From: Fonsecaea monophora
Taxonomy: Eukaryota > Ascomycota > Eurotiomycetes > Chaetothyriales > Herpotrichiellaceae
DNA length: 64,000 bases
Direction: 5' to 3'
Assembly: GCF_001642475.1 (NCBI RefSeq)
Contig: NW_019174047.1
Span: 36,572-100,571 of the forward strand
The translations under genes were made by a program, and so were the position numbers. The notes beneath the pieces were generated by a model. The model ran no database searches. It was not told where the DNA came from and saw only the letters and a list, made by a program, of their open reading frames with translations. This document shows, piece by piece, positions 33,268 through 41,680 of the stretch (within the stretch, counting starts at the first letter, position 1; every line of letters begins with the position of its first letter).

Positions 33268-33811
33268 CGAGGGAAGTAAGTGATGATACACAATGTGTAG
33301 AGTTAGAGGGTTACAAGGAGGTCTTCTCGTTGGTTGGAATAACTTGGGCCAACCGAAAAAGTCACTTGATTGTTCCAAGTCCCAAATGCCTCGTGTTGAA
33401 ATATATAACTTACATCATCAGTGAGGTCCATGGCCTGCTGCGCCTCTCCCAAAAGGAGGCCAGACAGTAGGCGCTCCTTGATCGGAGCAGAGTTGGAAAA
33501 GCAAATTGCGAACCACAAAATCCCAATTTTCTGTGGCGAACTCGTACTAAGTGCCTATCAGACTGGGTGGGTGCGGAAAGTCCGAAAGTCATGTTCCTCT
33601 CTGGGTTCTCAGTCAAGATTTAGCCAGAGGAAGAAAGCTCTACTTGAACGGTCGCTTAACCACTTATATTGTCAAATAAACTGGTCATGCTGGAATTGGG
33701 GCTTGATCTGAAGATCTCAGTCTCGAAACGCTGCGGGATCATCGAATCACAATTATTTAGTGTTGGCATATCCTATTAGCTGTTAGTTCTCGAACGACCC
33801 CCATCTTGGCC
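33268..33811. promoter_or_regulatory. Divergent promoter, PhyH dioxygenase / DUF1349 gene
   Basis: 544 bases between two start codons reading outwards, with one CGGA-N3-TCCG palindrome at 33574. No coding sequence with support. Confidence 0.65.
33574..33584. promoter_or_regulatory. CGGA-N3-TCCG site 3 (CGGAAAGTCCG)
   Basis: Lies 228 bases before the DUF1349 ATG and 307 before the PhyH ATG. Same spacing and flanking A/T as the other four sites; inferred operator for both genes. Confidence 0.6.
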
Positions 33812-34498
33812 ATGTCTTCACTTAAAATCGAAGCCGTTAATCGAGACAAGGACTCAGACCCTCTCACCTTGACTGTGACGCCGGGAAAAGATGTGGTCGG
33901 AATTCCGTTCAACCCCAAAGTCAGACCCTGGCAATTCGCATCTCCGTTGTCCAAAGTAGCAGTGAGAGCAGCCGACTTCAAAAGCGCGCGAGCGACTTTC
34001 AAGTGGCCGTCATTGTCGACGACGTGCGAATGCGATCAGGTTGGAATGCTGTTTGTTCGACCTCTGTCTGGTTTGCCAAACCCCGATGCCGAACACCCTG
34101 GCGATGCAGAGTCAGCACCTTACTACATCAAATACGGCCTGGAGGTCATTGGAGGGAAACCAATAATCGCTGTGGCGGGATCTAATCATCAACTAGACTG
34201 GTCGACATGGCCAACAACACCGAAACATCTCGAGTCGCTCACTATCGAATTCTTGCGATACGGCTCTGGCCTCTTGGCCCGAGTGATTCCTCCAGCCGAC
34301 GACTCTGGTGCTAGGAAGCAAGAGCCCTCCACAATCCGGCTCTTCACCTGGCCGTTTGCGAATCTCCAAGATCCGGACGCGGATATCTGGATATGCATAT
34401 ACGCTTCCCGACCGGACACCAACAACACCACCACCGAGGGGTTTTCGGCCACCTTCGAAGACTTCCAGGCTGAGACGGTTCAAGGCAGTCGACTGTAG
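33812..34498 (+). CDS. DUF1349 (concanavalin A-like fold) protein
   Basis: One exon of 228 residues from ATG 33812. The pattern is that of DUF1349, a concanavalin-A-like beta-sandwich also called regulation-of-enolase-1-like: an early VTPGKDVVG strand, DQVGMLFVRP, then YYIKYGLEVIGGKPIIAVAG, WSTWP, FLRYGSGLLARVI, IRLFTWPFAN and finally DADIWICIYASRP, which match the family order (the usual WxKAGIE, SxVxTxxxSDWS and EVWVGxYAxSP blocks). No signal peptide, so it is cytosolic. The biochemical role of the family is unknown; a sugar- or ligand-binding role is a guess from the fold. It shares a palindrome-bearing promoter with the PhyH gene, which points to a function in the same pathway. Confidence 0.85.
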   Translation: MSSLKIEAVNRDKDSDPLTLTVTPGKDVVGIPFNPKVRPWQFASPLSKVAVRAADFKSARATFKWPSLSTTCECDQVGMLFVRPLSGLPNPDAEHPGDAESAPYYIKYGLEVIGGKPIIAVAGSNHQLDWSTWPTTPKHLESLTIEFLRYGSGLLARVIPPADDSGARKQEPSTIRLFTWPFANLQDPDADIWICIYASRPDTNNTTTEGFSATFEDFQAETVQGSRL

Positions 34499-34967
34499 GA
34501 CAGCTAAATCCATATTGTTTTTCTCTATCTCCAGTCAAGGGCCAGACGCATGCCAGAGCCTGGGGTTAAGCGGAGAGTTAAAAAAAAAAAAGAGGTGCAG
34601 AGAGCGTAGAAGGTAAAATAACAAGAATCTCAATGAATAACCTGTGGGGAATTCACCTCTATTGTTTCTGTAGTCGATATATCCTACCTGTAGATTTTGC
34701 CTTTTAGCTTGGAACGATAAATCTGTAAACGTGAGGGCCCGTCATACAAATGGAAGCAAAGAACGAATTCCCTTACCAGCCTCGAATCCGAAAACATGCC
34801 TGTACCATTCTTATTCTGCAAAGTCCTCACAGAGTGCAACAGTTCTAATAATTTTTATTTTGTGTACGGCCCTTGTAAGCTTTGATCGGCCACCCTTACA
34901 CCATATAATGCCTGAACGACCAAAGTTGTTACACAGAATTTCACAACTGGGCTGCTGGTTGATGAAG
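34499..34967. other. Convergent 3' region
   Basis: About 470 bases between two genes that face each other, containing an A-rich run at 34581-34591. No coding signal. Confidence 0.5.
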
Positions 34968-36561
34968 CTAAAGCTTTGGGGTTTGTTCCTGTCCCGGAAA
35001 CCTTTCTGACCCTAGGGTAGGTCGGTGCCGGAGAGCAGTTTCGACCTTGAACCCGCCGGGCTTGAGCTGCTGAAAAACTCGGTCCGGGTCATATTTGTCA
35101 ATCATCTTGGATAGGTATTTGACACTGCTCTCGCCGTAGCTCCCGACCACATCCTGGAATGTCCCGGCGTAGTTTGCAAACAGGAACGGGTGGTAGAGCC
35201 CACGACGGATCGCCTCGTCCTTGATCTTGCCGAGTATGGTACTCTGCATGTCCAGCACGGCTTGATCGTACTGGGACTCTGCAGTGCTGAATGCCAACAT
35301 GATAGTTACCAGATGCCCGTCGTCCCTCTTCAAGTTGTACATGTTTTCTTCGGGCTTGGGGGAGCGAGGAACGGCGTGAAACTCTAGGCACCCATAGGCC
35401 CAGCCCTTTGCTGCTCGAGATGCCTCGACGTACAGATAGTACGTGTAACGCATGAGCTCCACGTCCAGTCTGATGGTCAACGTGGAACAATTGTGACGAA
35501 GGCCGTGACCGCCTTGGAGATCGGCGATGTCTGCCGCCAGCGCTGAGTAGTCCGTCAGCCCAATAGGAGATTCCAGAGTGGGCACTTTGAGCAGGCCATG
35601 AAACATGGGGAGATTCGGCGTCGGTTGCGAATACACCAGGTATTGTCGAATGATAACTTCTTCCCCGTTAGTGTCGAAGATGACTATCGTGTGGCCCTTG
35701 GGGTCGACGTCCAGTTTGGGGATAAAGTCGGCGTACGCTTCAATCGCTTCCTGGGCGCAATTCGGGTCAACCAGAGTACGGCCTCCCCACATACCACGGT
35801 AAGGGTAGATGTCGAGAGTGTAGGACGTGATGACGCCGAAATTGGACCCGCCGCCCCTTAGAGCTCGAAAGAGCTCCGGCTCGCTGTCCGGGCTTGCGGT
35901 GACTAGCTTTCCCGAGGCGAGTACGATCTCGAAAGCTCGAACGTTGTCGATGCCCCAGCCGTGTTCGGCAGCGTAGAACGAAATACCTCCTGCGAGGCGC
36001 AAGAGTCAGCTTTGCAGGTCTGGATAGTCGTCGCGGGGAATCACGTACCGCCGATGAGAAATCCACCGACCCCAACATCTGCAGATCTTCCACCAACGGC
36101 GATGTAGCCCTGCTTCTCAAGCTCGCCATAGATCCGTCTCCACGTATTGCCTGCCCCGACCTGCGCAGTGCTGTCGGTTCGATTGATCGTGATTGTGTTT
36201 AGCTTCGACAGATCGATCTGGACGCCATCCGGCACGCACGACGCACCCGAAACATGGGCGTGTCCTCCGCTCCTGACGCCGAACGGGCATTGCGCCTGGA
36301 CACAGAGCGAAACAGCGTGCGCAACCTCCGCTGCGCTGCGGGGTTGGAAGAAACACCGCGGCGCAATCTCTTTCAGCATCTCGGACCAGTAACTTCGTTG
36401 GTTAGCTATATATGAAGGCTGGCCTGGCGTGAAGATCTGCTCAGGATATTCCTGAGCTAGTTCGGAGACCTGGCGTTACAGGTTAGTGGTGTTAAAGCCA
36501 TTAATGCACAATGATCACACACCACATGGTCCGTGGTGCTGGATATGCCTATGCTTCCCAT
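34968..36561 (-). CDS. Intracellular FAD-linked oxidase (BBE-like)
   Basis: Three exons: 36561-36523, 36469-36049 and 35989-34968; 493 residues. The 13-codon first exon (MGSIGISSTTDHV) is joined through a GTGTGT donor, a CACTAAC branch site and a CAG acceptor to VSELAQEYPEQIF; the second junction restores FLIGGGISFYAAEHGWG. The flavin-attachment His is His83 in VRSGGHAHVSG. No Cys occupies the second linkage position in VGGRSADVGVGG. FALRG-like RALRGGGSNFGV and the C-terminal FANYAGTFQDVVGSYG (BBE motif) complete the family pattern. There is no signal peptide, unlike the paralogue at 5776, so it acts in the cytosol. It diverges from the permease over a promoter with CGGAAATTCCG. The likely role is O2-dependent oxidation or ring formation on a pathway intermediate; the substrate is unknown. 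Confidence 0.9.
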
Positions 36562-36872
36562 ATCGAAAAGTGATTCGCCGGTTGACAGGTAGTGATACCT
36601 TCTGTGTCAAGTGCAAGTGCGATCCTCAGAGCGAGACCCAGTACGCGAAAGATATAGTACAGGAGCAGTACAATAGAGTGCTGGTCAAGGAGTTCTTCTG
36701 TTACCAGACCACAGGATCAACAATTTATGGACATGGGCATCACGGAGTCGGGCATGTGTGACCCCATCGCAGCTATGTTGGCAGCTTTCCCATGAGGCGG
36801 GTCTTTTCATCGGGGTCTGGTCCGGCCGATTGGTTTTCGCCATAAGAGCCGGTCGAGGGCTGGCGATATGGC

Positions 36873-36883
36873 CGGAAATTCCG
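36873..36883. promoter_or_regulatory. CGGA-N3-TCCG site 4 (CGGAAATTCCG)
   Basis: Perhaps the best copy: its inner three bases are ATT-like and the 11-mer is nearly fully symmetric. It is 312 bases from the oxidase start and 757 from the permease start. Inferred operator. Confidence 0.6.
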
Positions 36884-37509
36884 AATGACCCTCCGTTGAC
36901 ATTGAGCTTCCTCCACGCCTCTCGGAGCGGGCTCAAATGCTTGTACAGGGACCGTTTGCAACCTCTACCCGTACGACATGGGGAACTTGCCACCTGACCC
37001 CCGGATTGAGGACGGGGTAGCTTCGTGATTGGTATTTCCCCAGAAATTCCCTGGGTCTCGCCAATAGCTTGTCTGTACGTGAAGACCTGTTGCACCTGCT
37101 ACAGCGAGTAGTGTCTGGACGGATAACAACATGGCTTTAGGTGGACTTGGCCATTCTAACGTCCATGATCGCAAAGACTCTCGCAAAAACTACTCTTCAA
37201 TTTGACCGACGACCTCTAATCTTGATAGAGACCTGGATTGATAAACCTGGAAAGACCGAGATAAAATAAGCTCCACCTTGATTGCCGTATCTTCCCCGTA
37301 CTTGCGGGGATATAAGGCCATACACGTCCCGAGATAAGCCACGCTAGCACTATTTAGGCCACTTCTAACCAATAATCGCTACTTGAGTGGATCCTGCTTG
37401 CGAAGAGCAAAGCAAGGTTTCTAGAGGCAGCAGTGCCCAGGCGCCGCTCACGGACTGGACCTCACAGTCGAAGGGAGCACTAGAACCCCCATTCACGTCT
37501 CCAGCAAGA

Positions 37510-37516
37510 TATAAAC
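37510..37516 (+). promoter_or_regulatory. TATA box of permease gene
   Basis: TATAAAC 124 bases before the permease ATG, followed by a CT-rich leader. Confidence 0.4.
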
Positions 37517-37639
37517 CGATTCAATGTCAGGTGGTGGCAACCCTTCAGACCCTTCCTCCATCCCCGGAGAAGCGAGAAGAAATCCCCTGCACATTTCTGC
37601 CATTGTTTTTGTCGCTGCGCCCTTGTCAAGTTGCGAAAC

Positions 37640-39282
37640 ATGTCAGACACCACAAAACACTATTCCGCTGAGGACATCACGGGTGATCCCCGCGAGTCCA
37701 TCAGCACTGACAAGTCTGTTGAACAGCATGCCGTCACTAAACTTGACGAGGAACGATTCAGTCTGTGGAGCGTATTGGGTGTCCAGTACACCCTCGGCTG
37801 CGCTCCATTGGCCATCGCCGGGTATATGCAATTCACCCTGGGCGTCGGAGGCAGCCCCTACTTTTTCTGGTGTTTTATCGTGGCCGCGGTCGGTCAGGGC
37901 ATCGTCGTCATGACCTTTGCCGAGTTGTCGTCTGCATATCCCCATGTTGCAGGTGAGTGGATTGTGCGCTAGGGGCTTAGATCTCTCGTTTTCTGACCAA
38001 GATTCAAGGTCAAACATATTGGACAGCCATTCTGGCTCCACCCAAGTACCGCCGTTTCCTCACCTACCTCAACGGAATAATGACTTTGTGGGGGTGGAAC
38101 TTCGCCGTCGCGGGTGGCTATTTTCTAAGCACGCAGTTCATCCTCGGGACCGCCAGCATCCTCAATAGCAACTATGTCCCCCAGCACTACCAGAGCTTTT
38201 TGATGTCCATTGCCATGTTCATCATCGCCATCGCCATGAACACATGGCTCATCAAATTCTATCCGGCCGTCACCAAATTCTTTGTCGTCGCCATCAACGT
38301 GGCTGTCGTCTACATCATCGTTGCGATCCTCGCCAAAGCGCAGCCAAAGGCTGACGCAAAAACGGTCTTCATTGATGTCATCAACAACACCGGCTGGGGC
38401 TCGGACGGTCTCGTCTTCTGTCTTGGGATGTTGCCCACGCTGGTTGCTCTGTGTCTTCCCGACGGCGCGACGCATTTGACCGAAGAGCTGCCCAACCCTC
38501 AACGACGCGTGCCACAGATCATGATCGGATCGTTCCTCCTCTCATTCTTGGGGGCCTTCTTTATGATCATCGTCCTCCTGTTCTGCACCGTCAACCCCGC
38601 GGGTCTCCTGGAGCCTTTGGGAGGCCAGCCCATTTTCCAGATCTGCTGGGATGCGTGGAACAACACGGGGTTCCTGGTCACCATCGGCATCATCTTTTCC
38701 GCCTCCTTCGTCCAGGGCTGCAACTCCTGCCTGACCGGCGAGAGCCGCATTGCCTGGTCCTTTGCCAAGTCCGGCGGTCTCCCTTGGGGCTCATGGCTGA
38801 CCAAAGTCGACGACAAGACGCTCGTCCCTGTCAACTCGGTCCTGGCGTGCGCGGTAGTGGCCCTCGCATTCGACTTCCTCGAGTTTGCCCCCGCGTACGT
38901 TCTGAATGCCATTTACGGATCTGCCGGCATCTGTTTCGGAATCTCATACGGCCTACCAGTCGTGTTACTGGTGCTTCAGGGTCGAGACCGTCTGCCCGCC
39001 AATCGATACATCAACCTCGGCCGCGCGGGTCTCATCCTCAACATCCTCATGATCGGCTGGATCTGTTTCGAGGTTGTCTTCCTGAGCTTTCCCCTGAATT
39101 ACCCCGTCACCACTGACAATATGAACTGGGCTTCGGTGGTTGCCATTGGCTGTTTGGTACTTTCCATCGGCAACTGGTTCATTGTGAAGAACAAGTACTG
39201 CGTTCCGGAAGCGTTGGCCTTTGAGATTGTGCCACATGGGTCTTCTCATCACCATCATCACCACCACGAGGACAATGCTTAG
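37640..39282 (+). CDS. Amino acid/GABA/choline-type permease (APC superfamily)
   Basis: Two exons, 37640-37952 and 38009-39282 (G|GT junction giving AGQTYWTA), encode 528 residues, normal for the ACT family (fungal Uga4/Hnm1-like carriers). About twelve membrane helices are visible, beginning with FSLWSVLGVQYTLGCAPLAI. The cytosolic loop motif DGATHLTEELPNPQRRVPQ is diagnostic of this subfamily (compare the D-A-x-H-x-x-EE-x-P pattern). The substrate could be GABA, choline, another quaternary or simple amine, or an amino acid. The C terminus carries seven consecutive His followed by EDNA. It shares a palindrome promoter with the FAD oxidase. As the only transporter in the cluster and an importer family, it argues for uptake of a nitrogenous substrate rather than product export. 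Confidence 0.93.
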
Positions 39283-40084
39283 AGGATGTGAGACGGGCTA
39301 CGCTATCATTGTTACATATCTACCTTTCTGGTTAGTGAAAACTGAACCTCTTTTCGACCATATCGGCCAGATTCTGGGCTGGTGGTAGTGTGAATGCCAA
39401 GTGCAGATCATGTCGCCGGCTGCGCCGAGACATAAATACTACATAGGGAAAATGTTCAAAGAGAAGATCTGAATTAATGTGTAATTTATGGTTTCTTCAG
39501 CAGCATTGCGAAGGGCAGCCTACTTCTTAAGATCCATTTGCAGCTGCAATCCTAGTCACTAACAGTTCTCTGTGCGACATCAGATGTGTGTCACGATATC
39601 CCTCCCTCGCTTTCCGTAAGGACTTTCAACAAGATGCGACGGGATGCGTTTGCACTGTATGGGCAAACATCAGCTCATCAGGCCGATCGCAGTCCTATTC
39701 CCGTGTCCGGAACAGATTTTGTGGCACCTTGCAGTCAGTAGTGTCTTGTATTGCATCGTTTATCTGCCGAAGTAGAGCTGCATGCCTTCTTTGGCCTGGA
39801 CAGCACCTGCTTCGACCGCCAACATTGGTTCGGAGTTGCAAGGCTGGGCAGGATGCAATCTCGGCACAACCCCGGATGAAATCGGAAACTCCGTCGTTCC
39901 ATCGCTGTTGTCCATCTACTCGCTATCACACTCGGGTCAGTCTCGCTGCGAAGACTCGGTCTTGTCCGCAAGGGGACAACACTTGCTCAAGGGATTTCTG
40001 GCTTCTTGTGACATCCACCACATCATGTGCTGACAACGTAAAATCGGTGAATTTGCAGCCATTGCCGCACGACATCCTACAGCC
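39283..40084. promoter_or_regulatory. Promoter region of the FMN dehydrogenase
   Basis: 800 bases downstream of the permease and upstream of the FMN dehydrogenase, with palindrome site 5 at 39883. Frames here overlap each other and carry no motif. Confidence 0.55.
39883..39893. promoter_or_regulatory. CGGA-N3-TCCG site 5 (CGGAAACTCCG)
   Basis: 191 bases before the ATG of the FMN dehydrogenase. It places this gene inside the same inferred regulon and marks its right border. Confidence 0.6.
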
Positions 40085-41680
40085 ATGTCTCTTTCCGCCA
40101 AGGGACATGTTCGTGTCCAGGAATTGAACCAACATTCCTCAGACCAAGATGGCTGGATTGCCCTCGACGGCACGGTTTGGGACTTTTCACATTTTGCCGC
40201 TCAGCATCCAGGCGGCGCAGAGATCATCCTCCAACACCTAGGCAAGGACGGCAGCGAATTATACAATGAAATCCACAGTCCAGCGCTCGTACAGCGGCAT
40301 TTTGGGGAGCAGAGAAGAATAGGGGAGCTCGAGACGACCGACTCTGCTACGCCGACGAAAGAGGGTGTGAACAAGCAGCAGCAGCAGTATATCTCGCTGC
40401 CTCCGCTAGAGTCAATTACCAGTCTCCACCAGTTCGAGGCAGCCACGTCGCCAGCATTCACGAGAAAAGCACTGCTGTACCTTTCGGGCGCTACCGAGGA
40501 TGGGATCACAGAGCGAGAGAACCGAAAAGTGTACAGTCGGGTGATGTTCCGTCCGCGTCTCTTGCAAGGAGTCGGGAGCGTGGATACGAGTACACAATTC
40601 CTCGGTCTCACGCTTTCATGCCCTATAATGGTGGCACCTACATCCTCGAACCGGCTCTTTCATCGCGATGGCGAAGTTGCGATTGCTCGTGCATCCAAAC
40701 GTTTTGGCGTGCCTCCTATTGCACCGACTATGGGATCGTTTTCGCTTGCCGAAATATCTGAAGCTCTCGGCTCTGGTCATCCTTTCTTCTTTCAGTTATA
40801 CGCCAACCGCGACCGTGGCGAACTGACTCGCACCTTGGACATAGCACGTCGACTTGGAGCTCGAGCTATCATGGTGACGTCCGACTCGCCCGTGCTGAGC
40901 AAGAGAGAATCTGCAAAGGGGTCCTCGACCTTGATCTTGAGCACCAGTGACGACGAGTCAGAGGCCCAGAAAGCAGGGCTAGGTTCGGAAGTGGTTCGTC
41001 AAGTTGCACCTCCGCCCGTGAACAACGTGATCGACCCCGACCTCAACTGGGCGAGTGTCCAATGGATTGCGCGTCACACGGGACTCCCAGTCTTTGTCAA
41101 AGGCATTCAGCGAGCGGAAGACGCCAAAATAGCGGCGGAAATCGGTTGTGCGGGCATCTATCTCTCGAATCATGGAGGCCGGGCCCTGGACACGACACCG
41201 TCCGCGATTCTCGTGCTTCTCGAGATTCAAAAGACCTGTCCCGAGGTTTTGACCAAGATGGAGGTCATCATCGATGGTGGCGTTCGACGAGGAACGGATG
41301 TCTTGAAAGCCATCTGCCTCGGTGCTCGCGCTGTTTGTGTAGGGCGTCCTTGTCTGTACGCTCTGGCATATGGTGAAAACGGTGTTCTTCGAGCTCTGGA
41401 AAGTAAGTGATCGATCCCTGCTGGCGTTTCTCATCATAAAGTCCTGGGAATCTTACGACGAATTTGGTCTTGATTGGCGTCATACTGACTTTTGGCTTCC
41501 GCAGTTCTCAAGGAGGAGTTGACGATCGCGATGCAATTGTTGGGCATCACCAGTCTCGACCAAGCGAATCCAGGGTTTCTCAATACTTCTCGGCTGGAGA
41601 AGTTGTTGCCGTCCATCACATTGGAGAACTCAGATATAATGAGCCCGCGACAGTACTTCCAACCAACTCCGAAGCTATAG
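40085..41680 (+). CDS. Cytochrome b5-FMN alpha-hydroxyacid dehydrogenase (L-lactate dehydrogenase type)
   Basis: Two exons, 40085-41402 and 41505-41680 (A|TT junction), give 497 residues. Residues about 9-85 are a cytochrome b5 domain with heme ligands in QHPGGAEI and near EIHSPA. Residues about 110-490 are the FMN-dependent TIM barrel: RPRLLQGV, PIMVAPTSSN, PTMGSFSLAEI, FQLYANRDR, VKGIQRAEDA, the catalytic His and Arg region LSNHGGRALD, and the phosphate-binding DGGVRRGTDVLKA. This is the flavocytochrome b2 architecture, which oxidises L-2-hydroxy acids and hands electrons to cytochrome c. Unlike yeast Cyb2, the protein starts almost at the b5 domain, with no mitochondrial presequence, so cytosolic or other location is likely. 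Its promoter has palindrome site 5. It could oxidise the hydroxy acid formed by the cluster's dioxygenase. Confidence 0.93.

Larger units (their letters stand above)
36562..37639. promoter_or_regulatory. Divergent promoter, FAD-linked oxidase / permease
   Basis: 1.08 kb between two outward-reading starts. It contains the palindrome at 36873 and a TATAAAC box at 37510-37516, 124 bases before the permease ATG. A minus-strand frame near 36965-37186 with a hydrophobic start was considered and rejected as a first exon. Confidence 0.6.

Noticed and set aside
36965..37186. Minus-strand frame with a signal-peptide-like start (MLLSVQTLLAVAGATG) as first exon of the FAD oxidase
   Set aside because: A closer exon at 36561-36523 with good donor, branch site, acceptor and phase gives a natural N terminus; the upstream frame would need several weak splices.
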